From the NCBI GenBank assembly GCA_027886185.1, contig WOAB01000041.1, positions 806,001 through 870,000 on the forward strand: 64,000 nt of DNA, written 5' to 3'. Of the stretch, positions 33,344 to 45,500 are shown piece after piece. Positions within the stretch are counted from its first letter, which is position 1. The number at the start of each line of letters is the position of its first letter. The DNA comes from Rheum nobile (taxonomy: Eukaryota; Streptophyta; Magnoliopsida; Caryophyllales; Polygonaceae). The position numbers and the translations under genes were made by a program. The notes below the pieces were generated by a model. That model worked only from the letters and a program-made list of their open reading frames with translations. It had not been told where the DNA came from and ran no database searches.

Positions 33344-33882
33344 GATGGCGTCTCCACCTACAACCTCACCCTCGACCCCGCCCGCAACCTCTCGCTCCGC
33401 CTCTTCGTCCCGACGGCCATCGCCTCCTCCTCCTCCATTCTCGTCATCGTCTACTACCACGGCGACGGATTTGTCTACCTCAGCGTCGGATCCTCCCTCT
33501 ACGACGCCTTCTGTCGTCGCCTCTCTAGACGCCTCGGCGCCGTAATCGCCTCTGTCACTACCTCCTCGCTCCGGAGAACAAGTTCCCCGCGCAGTACGAT
33601 GACATAATCGACGTCCTCCGCTTCCTCGACTGATTCACTGGCCGGAGAACGCCGACGTCAGCAGATGCTTCATCGCCGGAGACAGCGCCGGCGGAAACAT
33701 CGCTCACCACGCCGCAGTCATGGCATCGGAGAATTGTCTGGAGAATCTAAGAGTCTTGGGATCGATACTCATCCAGCCGTTCTTCGGTGGTAAGGAGCGG
33801 TTGGATTCGGAGATCCGGCTGAAGGGAGATCTGGTGGTTTCGATGGACGCTGCGGATTGGATGTGGAAGGAGTTCTACCATT
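33344..33882 (+). pseudogene. Plant carboxylesterase (CXE, GID1-like fold) pseudogene
   Basis: Read with two or three frameshifts, this gives YNLTLDPARNLSLRLFVP, then VIVYYHGDGFVYLSVGSSLYDAFCRRL, then LAPENKFPAQYDDIIDVLRFLD, a stop, then SRCFIAGDSAGGNIAHHAA and LIQPFFGGKERLDSEIRL. These are the ordered motifs of plant alpha/beta-hydrolase carboxylesterases. The oxyanion-hole motif HGGGF is altered to HGDGF; the nucleophile motif GDSAG is kept. The C-terminal third, with the catalytic Asp and His, is missing after about 33882. No intron is evident, which is normal for this family. Confidence 0.85.
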
Positions 33883-34139
33883 GATGGCATTTTCTATGTT
33901 CTTGCTTCTCAAACGACTTCCTCTGGACTTCTTCCTACGGCCGGTGATAGTAGCGGTGGTGGCAGGTGACAAAGGAGACGTCGCCGGTAGCGGTAGGAGA
34001 GGAAGGAGGTGTCGCCGGTCACCATAGAAGAAGGGGAGCGGGATCCGGATCTGGAAACTAGAGTATGTGAAGTGGGAGGAGAGAGAGCGTGTGGAGGGGA
34101 GTTTAATGACCTAGTGGGTCAAGCAGCTATTATGTATAA

Positions 34140-35701
34140 TTAGCATCCCAAACCTGCTATTCCACCCCTCTTAAGGGGTCATATATCCCAAGCATGGTAT
34201 TTTCTCGCACTCTTACAAGCCCATGAAAGGTACTTGGGCCGGCCCATCCGAGTGCTAGTTGAAGCTTCATCTCCTCAAGGCTATAAATACCCCCTAAAAA
34301 GGAAAAGAAGGGATCTCTCTTACATCACTTTTTCCTCTTCACCAATCCCTAGAAGCCTACCGAAAATGGCAATGGCGGCGGAAGAGATTTCATCTCTCCC
34401 GCCAGCTTGAGCCTCATTCTAAATTCACTATTTCATCCCTTTCGTCTTAAAATTGTTCTCATTCCTTTTTCCTCTTGATCTTGTTTGAATTGAATCTTGA
34501 CTTGGGCGTCGAAAAACCCTCTCCTAGGGAAGCCCTTTCCCGTGAATTTTCAGGTTCGCGCCGGAAAAGAAGATTGGAGGTGTTGTCTGTCATGTCTAGG
34601 TCCGCGGCCGCTTGAGAAGTTCTATACTGAAGGAGGAAGCGAAAGAAGATAAAGTCTGAGGCGTCTAGGAGTGTTGACCTCGACCCACTGCAAAATCGGA
34701 ATTCTACACTAGCGTCGATCGTGGGGACGTCCTCACGTAGCTAAGTACATGACCTAGAAGATGGACGGAGAGGGATCGCAAGCCGAAAAGTCTGACGAAG
34801 TACAATCGCAAGCTCCGAGGGCAAACTAGGCTCCCTCAGCAAGAAGCTCACAACCACCGCGTGCGCGGGGATACGTGATCGAACATGAAGAGCTTGAGCA
34901 GTTCCGCCAGTTCCAAGATTGGCAGAGGTATGCTCAGCAACAGAACCATCAGGAGTAACAGCCTCGCAGAGAGCAAGAAGGGCCACAGTATCGGGGAGTA
35001 AACCCTAAAGAGCAGGAAGGGAACGCTTACTTCACGGATCGGGTATCCATGGCGCCAGATCTGCCACGCCATCATACGCGAAAGGATGGTCTGCATGGGT
35101 ACACAACAGTACACCGTAGACCCCCCCCCCCTTGACCCTAAACTCTCCCTTAACGCTATATGGAGCTACTGCGTTCGCAGAGCATATCCTACCGGCAGAG
35201 CCGCCCTATGACTTTCAGCTACCAATACTCAGAGAGTATACGTGCAATAAAGATCCTGGTGATTATTTGTATAAGTATTGCTACGCGATGCTAGTTAGTC
35301 GGGCCGATGAGGCGACGATGTGCAAGTCTTTTCCCAACGCGTTAGCAAGACCCGCGCTAACCTGTATGGTCAACTTGCCTCCGGGAAGCATAGAATCTTT
35401 GAAACAACTCGAAGAACTATTCATCGCTCACTTTGAAAGCGCGCAAAAGAGGAAGAAGGGAATGCAGGAAATCCTGACCATGAAGCAACGCGACGGGGAA
35501 AACCTGGCTTCATATGTGCGGAGGTTCACGATAGAGGCAGTCCAAGTCCATGATTTCAATGAGAAGATCGCACGGATGGCCTTCATTCAAGGGTTATCGA
35601 ACACGGCTTTTAAGTTCGATGTGAGCAAGAAGGCCCTAGAATCTTACATCAAGTTGTTGGAGAAAGCAAACACTCACATCCTCCTAGAAGAAATGTCCCG
35701 A
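34140..35701 (+). mobile_element. Ty3 (Tat-type) retrotransposon, 5' part truncated by element X
   Basis: Sequence with a promoter-like region (CTATAAATACC near 34282), an untranslated leader and a gag gene that stops abruptly at 35701, where the LTR of element X begins. The left boundary of the LTR is not clear; the segment from about 34140 looks like LTR U3-R-U5. No primer binding site could be confirmed. The rest of gag and pol would lie beyond the far end of element X and is not seen in this window. Confidence 0.55.
34860..35701 (+). pseudogene. Gag of a Tat-type Ty3 element, truncated
   Basis: The open part from 35132 contains LPILREYTCNKDPGDYLYKY, FPNALARPALTCMVNLPPGS, ELFIAHFESAQKRKKGMQEI, TMKQRDGENLASYVRRFTIE and FIQGLSNTAFKFD. 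This is the capsid domain of the Tat (Ogre/Retand) branch, in which DP-DHL, LPPGSI-SF-QL and L--RQ-ESL--YV-RF are conserved. The upstream part (about 34860-35130) reads in frame EELEQFRQFQDWQRYAQQQ with stops and a C-homopolymer near 35120. It is cut at 35701 by element X with TSD candidate cccga (35697-35701). Confidence 0.75.
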
Positions 35702-37392
35702 TGTAATATCCCACTTAAATGAGAAGGGTAAAATGGTAAATTTTAGTTTGATAAAAGTAAAAGTTATGAAATTATTTTATTCCTTTTAAATGAGTAATTT
35801 AAATTTTCATTAACTTAGGTTCAAAGGTTGGGTTATGATAATTTTGTTACAAATTATCATGTGAGCTGTAAAAGTATAGTATGGAAATAAATAGATAATT
35901 ATAACAAGGAGTGTAATTTTAGGATTTTAAATAATAATAAAGTTCATAGGAATTATAATGTTATCCATAAAGGGATAAAATAATAATTGTCCTAATTATG
36001 TTATTTTTTTAAGCTAAGGATGGTTTAAAGTATGATTAACTTTATGTTAAATATAATTTAGATAAAACTTATCAAATTTGACCTAGAATATTTAAATCAA
36101 GTCTAACAAATTATTGTTAAGGATTTAAGTATGGTCAAAGTTATAAGATAATAACTTCAGCTTCTTTTAACCTAAGTTAAATTATTTATATACTTTAATT
36201 TTGGGTTAAAATAATATTATAAACTTAGAATATTAAAATAAATAAGTTTGGGTAAATTTTGTAATTTTTAAAAGTTAAAATAAGGGCAGTTTTTCCACAA
36301 TTTAAGAAAGTTGGGCACAATATGCAATTAATCCAAATATAGGGGGGCCGTGTGTGAATAGTGGAATAAGCCATCTTCAACCTTCAGCCCCCATTCCTCC
36401 ATTTTCACGCAGCCATGGAGCTCCATTTCAATGGCGATTTCAACCCAATGTTTTACTCGTTTCTTCCAATTAAATAATGGGCATTGAAGAGCAAGATCTT
36501 ACGCATTAAACCCCTCAATCCATTGGAGTTATGATGGACGAAATCAACAGGATTTTATCCGAAAAACTAAATGTCGTTCGGATGAGGCCGAAATGATTTT
36601 CTTCAAAATTAGATCGGTTTGGCTTGAATTGAGAGGAGTGGTTTGCGGGATTGTGTCGAGGACATTGAAGGCTTCAAAAGCCCTATTAATACCCCTTCGA
36701 TTTATCCCCCAACACATCCAATTTGAATCGAAATCCCTCAAGAACCCGAAATCCGAGTTCAGTTGTTCTTCTGTAAAATTAGATCTCGTTAAAGCTTCGT
36801 TCTTGCAATTGGTGGTACCCATAGCTTTGTCTAGTTGTCCTCTATCAAACCCTTACATAGTCTTTCATTAGTGTATGCAAGGGCTTTGATAACCAATTTG
36901 TTTTCACCATTACATAGTCTTTTATTAGACTAATGAATCGTTTCTATTTCTTGCATGGTTGACTAGTGTCATCCGTTCTATACGACACATCAGAGATTAA
37001 TCCCCGACTATTTAAAATAACCAGTTGAAGTCGAAGGCTTGCAGTTGAAGGTTGCATCTTAAGTAGTAATACTTTAAAGATGTGTGTGTGTTTTAAAGTA
37101 AGTGTATATAAATTAGTCATGTAATTGAGGTTTCTGTAAAATGTCTTCTGCTATAATTTCAAACGTCTTCCGTTGTAATTTCACTTTGTTTGTGTTACCG
37201 TTCTTCTCAATTTACGAGAGGACATTTTAATAAAAGTATTGAGTGTTCACTATAAATGTCTTCTGCTACTCTGTCTTTAATTTAATATTTATTTAAGTGT
37301 AATCGTTTCGATTAAAGCCTAGGGTGACTTCGGACTTTACAGTCTGATGTCACTGGTGTGTGGCACTACCGACATAAGTCAGGGGTATTACA
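35702..37392 (+). repeat. Element X 5' LTR with internal deletion
   Basis: 1691 bp. Compared with the 3' copy it lacks about 1.5 kb between 36850 and 36890, where a fold-back scar is present. The TATA box seen in the 3' copy (TATAAATA at 49929) is mutated here (TATTAATA near 36687). It carries the shared LTR block at 36894-36991 and an AATAAA signal near 37230. Confidence 0.8.
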
Positions 37393-37396
37393 ATTA

Positions 37397-37408
37397 TGGT
37401 ATCAGAGC
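37397..37408 (+). other. Element X primer binding site (tRNA-iMet)
   Basis: TGGTATCAGAGC starts 4 bases after the 5' LTR. Confidence 0.85.
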
Positions 37409-37726
37409 AATGGTTTTAAGATTTTTGGCCTATTGTAAGGTTTGAGAATTTTCGAAATTATTTTCGAAGCTATTTTAATTTATAAAGGAATTTCGTAAAT
37501 CTAAATTGTTAGTATTAAATATAAGGCTTTAAAATTTCTTAAGGTTTAGCAAAATTTAAAAGTAATGGTTTAACTACTAGGAGTTTAATAGTTATTTTTA
37601 TAGTTCTTTTGTAAATGGTGTTATAAATGGTTAAATTTAAGTTTATGGTTATAACTTTGAAAATGTGGTTTTTGGTCTTGGTAAGGGTTTTAAGTAGACC
37701 TGTCAAAAACCGACCCAACCCGAAAA

Positions 37727-40021
37727 TGTAATACCCCTCATTTTAGTAAAGAGTATTTTTGTAATTTTCCAAACTCCCGTACTACTAGTCGGATTATTTT
37801 CAGAGGAGTTCGGATTTTCTGTAAAATCCTTGATCTCCGTAATAATTCCTTGAGTGGTGAAAAATACATTCGATGTATTTTCGGGGTTTAGAATATTTGT
37901 TCGGATACGAATATATTTAATATGGGGTTAAGACCCATACCCATAATTCTTCCCGGACGAAAGAGGGTGAAAGAGGCAGGATTTGGCCTCCACTGCGCCC
38001 GCGGTCATACCCACCGCACCCGCGGTCAGAAATGGCCTTCACCGCACCCCGCGGTGAGACCCACCGCACCCGCGCCGTCATCATTACTTTTCTGCTTCGC
38101 CGAACTTTGACCGTCGTGCGCCTGAGCTGCTTTGCCCCTGTCGGAGCTGAGGCGGTGGGAGAGCTGGTTGCTTGAGCTCCTTGCTTGGCCTATATAAGGA
38201 GGGGACTTGGAGGATGAAGCCATCTCAATCTCTCTCTCTCTCAAATCTCTCTCTCGTTCCATTGTCGTCGGATTTGCAAGCTTTCGCCGGAGTTGTCGCC
38301 GGAGCTACCATAGGAGGAGGAGGTACCCTCAAGGTGGTGTTTGGTGACCCAAGGAGTTTGGAAGTCGAAGCCCATCCAGATCGAACCCCGTCGTGTCGAT
38401 TCCGGTGAGTTTCTTCTCCGTTGTGTCACCGCTGTAGCTCGACCGCACCCGCGACAGAGCCACCGCACCCACGGTGTGCCTGGATGCTTGTGGTTGTGGT
38501 TTGGGCTTTGTGGTTTTGATCGAGGCTTCGTTCTTTCGATTTCGTTCGTCTTTCCTTAGATTCATATATTTTATTATCGAATCTAACTTAGGGTTTCGTT
38601 ACGGGTCGTTCTGTAGGGATCTGAAATCCGAGTTCTGTCCTCGTTCCGGACCCGGAAACCCGTTGTCTTTGAGCTTCGTCTAATCTAAGGCAAGTGGCGG
38701 TTCACTCTTGCTTATCATTCCATATTTCTATTAATTATCAATTGTTTAATTGTTAATTAAATTGGGATGAATTACTGGTTTCGTTGGGAACAGTTTTCTT
38801 AAAATGATACGATTAAAATGAATATTATAATAGGTTGTATATATTGCTAGAAACAACGCTATTATATCTGTTATTACCGTGATGGTATTGTTGTGGATTT
38901 TTATGCAAACTTGAAATATAGTTAGCAGTGGATTTTATGTGCACTTGAGATATAGTTAGCACGAGTATTCGTAGGAACGCTGCTAACCTTGAGAGGTAGC
39001 CGTTTCTTTATAACCCGGTGGATAGGATGTTCAAGCCCTAACACCGTTTCTCTAGTCATGACTATCCCCTATCCGAATATAGGGGATGTGCGCTTAGCCG
39101 GTGTCAAACCTTTAGGGATTTATTCCCGACTATATATCTCGATATCCTGAGGGATGAGATGATGATGATAAAAGCTTATAACGTGAATATACGTTTTGGA
39201 ATTAAATAAGATAAGTGTCGTTATGCACATAATTAATGAACCTTAGGGCGAGAAGTACAACTTGGAAACTCGTCCGAGACTTCGATTAGAGTAAGTCCAC
39301 CTTCCAAATCTGAATTCGCATTGTGCGGTGAGGTTGGTCGTGGACCCAAATAGTCAAGTCAGTTTTAAAACGCTTGTGTGAATTATAATGTTCCCAAACA
39401 TTGTCATACTTTCCGATAAGACTCAATTTGTTGGAGTCTTCTCTTCATATGTGTCCTTAAGACTCAATCTTTCAGAGTCTTCTCTTGATCATACCTTTTC
39501 GTATTTTTCAATAGGAGTATGGTGGTTGACTATCATCATCGACGTTTATTCGAGAAGCGATGAGTCTAACCTAATACGACTACTTATAACCTTTCTGTTT
39601 TACCCTTGCATAGTCTTTCATTAGACTAACCAACCGGTTATATTCCCTTGCATGGTTGGCTGGTGTCATCCGTCTCATACAGCACATCAGATAAACGTCC
39701 ATTCCATGAAGGCTAGAAACGACAAGGAAGGCAGATGGAATTTTAAAGAGTTTTATCAGGTTGAGATCCTAGGCGTGTGATCGCTAGATCAAGACTTTTG
39801 TGTCATTGATTTTAAAAAGACTTCCGCTGTAATATATTTTGATTGTATTTGGATTATGGATGTAATTCTGAAACTTTGATTTAATCCAATACTATGACAT
39901 TTCGTATTATAAATGTTGTTTTATGATTTGTATAAACTGGTTAAGCCTTGGGTGGCTTCGGATGTGGAATCTGAGGTCACTGGCGGTGATACCTTTCAAG
40001 GATATATTTGGGGGTGTTACA
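37727..40021 (+). repeat. E4 5' LTR
   Basis: 2295 bp. CACCGCACCCGCGGTC-type repeats are at 37995-38080 and 38440-38480, either side of the TATA box TATATAAGG (38191-38199). The shared LTR block is at 39598-39690. Confidence 0.92.
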
Positions 40022-40025
40022 GATT

Positions 40026-40038
40026 TGGTATCAGAGCC
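40026..40038 (+). other. E4 primer binding site (tRNA-iMet)
   Basis: TGGTATCAGAGCC starts 4 bases after the 5' LTR. Confidence 0.9.
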
Positions 40039-40254
40039 GAATTTTTTTTTTCGGGTTCGATTTTAAAATGTTTTGTGGGAAATAAAACTTTTATAAACCG
40101 TTTATTTGCTTTGAAACTGAGAAATATTTTTGAAGGCTCTGATTTTCCAAATAAAATGATATTCTGCTGTTCTAGTCGTGCCTTCTTTAGTCTGATATGG
40201 AAGCGAACTTCTATATTTAGAAAGACTAAACTCTCTTCTCGTCACCCGTAGGTT

Positions 40255-41091
40255 ATGGGTGCATGCTTTTCTCTTCAGAGGGACTCGGAAGAAGCCGAGG
40301 TGGCTCCGTCATCTCCAATGAGGCTTGAGTTTCCAGTTCCCCTGCGATGTTTTAAGATCGGAGAATCTAGTAGTCCACCCAAGGAGGTGAAGACCGTACT
40401 CCCTAAGTCGGTAGTTCTAGTGTCCAATAAAACCGAGGTTCCTGTGGTAGAGCCCGAAGAGGAGCCAAGGGAGGACACTGAGGATGAGGGTTATCCGTCA
40501 GAGTACGCAAGAGGGTACTACGACGACTTTATGATCGAGTCGATTCCCGAGGAGGATCCAGAGGAAGAGGATCCTGAAGAAGATCCAGAGGAGAATCCAG
40601 AGGAGGACCCCGAAGAGGACCTCGAGGATCAGGGCCACGAGTCCGATGGCTTAGAGCGCTTATTGGTGGGCAGCGAGGACCCGTGGATGGAGTTTATCTA
40701 TCCAAGTCCGGAGTTGCCGCCTGAGCGAAAGTACTCGCCATTGACTCTGGCCGATTGGGAGACACTCTATGCTGAGTTTGGCATCAGAAGAAGGAGTGAT
40801 CCACAAAATACATCTGAGGACTCACAACCTATTCCTGCTCAGAGGAGGCTGAGGTTGAGCCTTGACTCGCGAGCGGCACTTCGCCTGAGTCAGATGATTT
40901 CCCCTGAAGAGCACCGTCAGATAGATGAGGCGGTTGATCATGCTCGAAGAAGGGCAAGGACAAGGAATGAGCCATGTGCTCCAGGACAGAGCAGGGTGAG
41001 AAGTCCATCACGAGATTCCGATGGTAAACCCCGTTCGAAGAAGCCATGTATGAGGAGCTGTGATTACAAGAAATGTTTCAGGGCGCCATGA
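40255..41091 (+). CDS. E4 extra ORF upstream of gag: acidic protein with MGACFS N-terminus
   Basis: A 278-residue open frame from a true ATG, placed between the primer binding site and gag. The N-terminus MGACFSLQ fits the N-myristoylation pattern (Gly2, Ser6) with a neighbouring Cys4 that could be palmitoylated. Residues about 60-125 are strongly acidic with DPEE/EEDPEE repeats. The block GLERLLVGSEDPWMEFIYPSPELPPE is shared with the E3 protein (23092-24165). A helical Arg/Glu-rich segment (EEHRQIDEAVDHARRRAR) follows. The C-terminus is basic and may be shifted out of its original frame, because E3 continues with a coiled coil. No known domain recognised; a role in membrane targeting is only inference. 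Confidence 0.75.
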   Translation: MGACFSLQRDSEEAEVAPSSPMRLEFPVPLRCFKIGESSSPPKEVKTVLPKSVVLVSNKTEVPVVEPEEEPREDTEDEGYPSEYARGYYDDFMIESIPEEDPEEEDPEEDPEENPEEDPEEDLEDQGHESDGLERLLVGSEDPWMEFIYPSPELPPERKYSPLTLADWETLYAEFGIRRRSDPQNTSEDSQPIPAQRRLRLSLDSRAALRLSQMISPEEHRQIDEAVDHARRRARTRNEPCAPGQSRVRSPSRDSDGKPRSKKPCMRSCDYKKCFRAP

Positions 41092-41333
41092 TTGGGCCAG
41101 TGCTGATTAGCAGTTTCTTTTCTTGTATTTCCGTGTTCGTTTTGTTAAGAACCTAAGTCTCCGAGCAATTTTGTCTTGACGCTCGGGAGATCCCTTTTGT
41201 AGAACTTATTAGCTCAGTTTGAGCTTATCAATGAAAATTACCAAGTTTGATCTATTCTAAGTGATTTTATTACATTGAGTACATTGGAATGATATTAATG
41301 TTATAAAATACTTGGAATTTGATTGGTAAACAG

Positions 41334-42520
41334 ATGGTGAACACAAGGAACACCATTCGTGCTGGTGCTGGGCCAAGTAATGACCCCAGACCAAATGTGA
41401 GGAACACTGCGAACCCTGTGGATGAACACGAGACTGCTTCTAATAACAATCCAGGGGGCAATGACCAAGCTCCGGTCAACTCTCCAATGGTATTTGATGC
41501 AGTAGCAATAGAGGCTATTCGGGGAATTGTGATGCAAGCATTCACAGACATTATGCGACCAAACGCGCCTCAGGCACAAGGCATGCCAGTTCCTCCAGCG
41601 GTTCCTAGATTCGAGGAGCCAGGTATCCATGTACCCTGAGAAGACGCGATCAGGAATATAGGCGACTATGGTCGAGCACTAAAGGCCATAAGCTCTATGA
41701 GGCCTGATAGCTATGACAGGAAATGAGAGCCAGTTAGGGTGGCATATTGGTTCTCACACATGGAAAGATTATTCAGAAACGTTGAGTGCACTGAAGCTGA
41801 AAAGGTACACAATGCTTCCCTTCAGTTGAAGGAAGTAGCCAGTGAATGGTGGAAAGGTACAGGTCTTGTTGATCACCCTGGTTTGAACTGAGGAATGTTC
41901 AAGGCCAAGATGACAAATCGTTTCTTCTCCCGAGCTATAAGGGAAGAAAAACACAAGGAGTTCCTCTATCCAAAGACGTATGGATTGAAAGTGACCGAGC
42001 TTGCGACCAAGTTCAATCATCTATTGCAATATGCTGGGCCGGAGGTGTCCAACGAAGAGCAAAAGATCTGGCATTTCCACGAGTGGATGAACCCAGATAT
42101 TAAGCTACTAATGGTACGTCACGGATGCTCTACTTTGGAGCAATACGTGGACGCTGCTTACAAGTTAGAAGTGACTCTGGAGGAGTCAACGAAGAAGCGC
42201 AATCGCCAGAGGTCAATGCAGAGCCAGTCTCAGGCGAGTGGATTTAAACATCCCGCGCCACCATCTAACTTTACCAAGTCTGGCAAAGCAAAAACGGATA
42301 TGACTCAAGGAGGGTCTACACAGCAATCGGGTTAAGGCAAGAATCCGATCCAGTGCTACAATTGTGGTACACCCGGGCACAAGAGTAATGCGTGTCCGAA
42401 GGAGAAGATGACGTGATATGGCTGTGGAAAGGAGGGCCATGTACAGACGTTTTGTCCGCAGAGAAGGCAGAAAGGGGCTGAATCACAACAAGGGTCTGCT
42501 AGTCAGAACAATCGACCCAG
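41334..42520 (+). pseudogene. E4 Gag
   Basis: The ATG at 41334 gives MVNTRNTIRAGAG as in E2 and E3. The capsid region carries YWFSHMERLFRN, ASEWWK and MTNRFFSRAIREEKHKEF. Zinc knuckles are CYNCGTPGHKSNAC and a damaged second one (-YGCGKEGHVQTFC, first Cys lost to a TGA). In-frame stops stand at 41637, about 41723, about 41889 (TGG in relatives), about 42333 and about 42414. A functional Gag would form the particle core; this one cannot be made whole. Confidence 0.88.
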
Positions 42521-42530
42521 GTTTAGACCA

Positions 42531-45500
42531 GTGGAGGCTCCTAGTCCTTTAACACAGACGACTGCACAAAACAAGGGGAAAGCCCCAGTTGCTTCTGGAG
42601 GTCAAGGTCAATGCCTTTACGAGATGCGTGAGGCGGATGGACCTAATGCTCCAATTTCTCAAGGTACTCTATACCTTCATTCTACTTCTGTATGTATGTT
42701 GTTTGATTCGGGTGCTACTCATTCCTTTATTTCGGAGAGTTGTGTCAGTAAGTTAGGCTTAGTATGCAACGAGGTTTGTGAATATTTCGTTGTGAATCTT
42801 CCTAATGGTGAACATTTAGTGGGCACCAAGCGTCTGTCAGAATTTCCGATTACCATCCAGGGTAAGAAGTTCGAAGCAGATTTGATCTGTATAGCCATGG
42901 CTCCATACGACATTATTCTCGGTATGGATTGGCTGACGCGTCATGGGGCGGTAATTGATTTTAGCTCAAGGACTGTGACGGTGTCATCTGGGGGCCAGTA
43001 TGCATGCAAGTTCAAGGGTCGGAATGACGCTGATAACGGCAGACTTATCAATGCGATGACTGCGTTTAAGCTACTTCGACAAGGATGTGTCGGGTACCTG
43101 TGCTATCTGGACAAGCCCAAGAAAGATGAACCTTCAATTCCTGATATTCCGGTCATCCGTGAATTTCCGGATGTCTTTCCGGAGGAGATTCCTGGTTTAC
43201 CCCCGTATCGTGACATAGAATTTACCATTGATCTCAAGCCTGGTACCGCGCCGATATCTAAGGCACCGTACCGGATGGTTCCTCCTGAGATACAAGAGTT
43301 GAAGAAGCAACTCGAGGATCTTCTTGAGAAAGGTTATATAAGGCGAAGTGCATCACCTTGGGGCGCTCCGGTTTTGTTCGTCAAGAAGAAGGATGGATCA
43401 TTTTGACTTTGTATCGACTATCGAGAGTTGAATAAAGTCACGATCAAGAACAAGTATTCGTTGCCGAGGATTGATGATCTGTTGGATCAACTGCAGGGAG
43501 CAAATGTCTTTTCCAAAATCGATCTGAGGTATGGTTACCATCAGCTCAGGATTCGTAAGGAGGATATTCCGAGGACTGCGTTCCGAACGAGATATGGTCA
43601 CTACGAGTTCGTAGTCATGCCATTTGGACTTACAAATGCTCCAGTAGTTTTCATGGATCTAATGCATCGATGTTTCCACCAATACTTGGATAAGTTCGTA
43701 GTGGTCTTCATCGACGACATTTTGATCTATTCCCCGAGCGAGGAAGCTCACGAGGAACATATTCGGATTACTTTGTCAGTCCTTAGACAGAATCAGCTAT
43801 ATGCAAAGTTGTCTAAGTGTGACTTTTGGATAAAAGAAGTGACTTTCTTAGGCCACGTGATTAATGAGAATGGGGTTATGGTTGATCCCCAGAAGATTGA
43901 AACGGTAGCCAATTGGAAGCGGCCTTAGAATGTGAAGGAGGTGCACAGTTTTCTAGGACTCGTTGGGTATTACAGACGGTTCGTGGAGGAATTTTCTAAG
44001 ATCGCTCTACCTATGACCGGTCTGCTCCGCAAAGTCCATAAGAAGTTTGTCTGGGATGACAAGTGCGAGGCCAGTTTTCAAAAGTTGAAGCAATGTCTGA
44101 CCTCCACACCAGTTTTAGCGCTACCGGAAGGGATTGATGGTTATGTGGTCTATAGTGATGCTTCGAAGAGTGGTTTGGGATGTGTGTTGATGCAAAGAGG
44201 CAAGGTTATTGCATACGCATCTAGACAATTGAAAACCTATAAAGCAAACTATCTGACGCATGATCTGGAACTAGCAGCCATTGTTTTTGCACTGAAGATT
44301 TGGAGGCACTATCTCTATGGTGTGAGGTGCCAAGTCTTCACTGATCACAAGAGTCTCAAGTACGTGTTCACTCAGAAGGAGCTGAATATGAGACAACGTC
44401 GCTGGTTAGAGCTACTCAAAGACTACGACATCGAGTTGTTGTATCATTCGGGCAAGGCTAATGTAGTAGCCGATGCATTGAGCCGGAAGACGCCGCACGA
44501 GACTGTAGTGGCTCTACTTACTGCTCAAACCAAGTTGAACCAAGGGTTGTGCAAGATTGAAGTCTTGTACGATCAGCGTCGAGGATACCTGAGTTATGGT
44601 GAAGCTAAGCAGCGAAGTGATGAACGGGAAAGCTCCCGGTTTCGTGATTCAGGAGGATGGATCACTCTGGTTTCAGGACCGGATCTGTGTGCCTGACGTT
44701 GATGGCCTTCGCCAGTTGGTGATGAAGGAGGCCTATTCGTCAGCTTATTCTGTACATCCAGGCTCTAGCAAGATGTACAAGGACCTCAGGAAGAAATTCT
44801 GGTGGCCCAACATGAAGTGGGATGTAACAGAGTTTGTGGCGAAATGCTTGACTTGTCAGAAGGTCAAGATAGAACACCGCAGACCAGGTGGTGAGTTGCT
44901 ACCTCTTCCAGTACCAGAATGGAAATGAGAGGATATTGCTATGGATTTCTTCACAGGGCTACCAAAGACTCAAAGTCAAAAGGATGCTATATGAGTAATC
45001 ATTGACAGGCTCACGAAGAGTGCTCACTTTGTGGCTATCAAGTCAACATGGGGAACCCAAAAGCTATCTGAAGTGTTTCTACACGAGATTGTCCGTTTGC
45101 ATGGTACTCCAAAGACCATTGTATCGGATCGAGATGGCCGATTCATGTCAAGATTCTGGAAAGAATTACACAAGGCCATGGGAACCGAGTTGAGATTTAG
45201 TACTGCATTTCATCCTCAGACGGATGGACAGTCTGAGAGGACCATCCAGACCTTGGAAGATATGCTAAGAGCTTGTACACTCGATCGTCCGACTAGCTGG
45301 GAGAACAACCTAAGTCTGATTGATTTCACGTACAACAACAGTTGGCATGCTACCATAAAGGTGGCTCCATTCGAGGCTTTGTACGGTCTAAGGTGCATAT
45401 CTCCGATTTGTTGGGATGAGAATGGCGACAAGGTTCTGCTCGGACCGGAGCTAGTCGAAAGGACTGCCTCGGACATTGCTTTGATAAGACAAAGAATGTT

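Noticed and set aside
34741..35114. Minus-strand frames (34741-34986, 34848-35114) with hydrophobic stretches
   Set aside because: They are antisense to the Tat-type gag leader and gag start. No conserved motif is seen.
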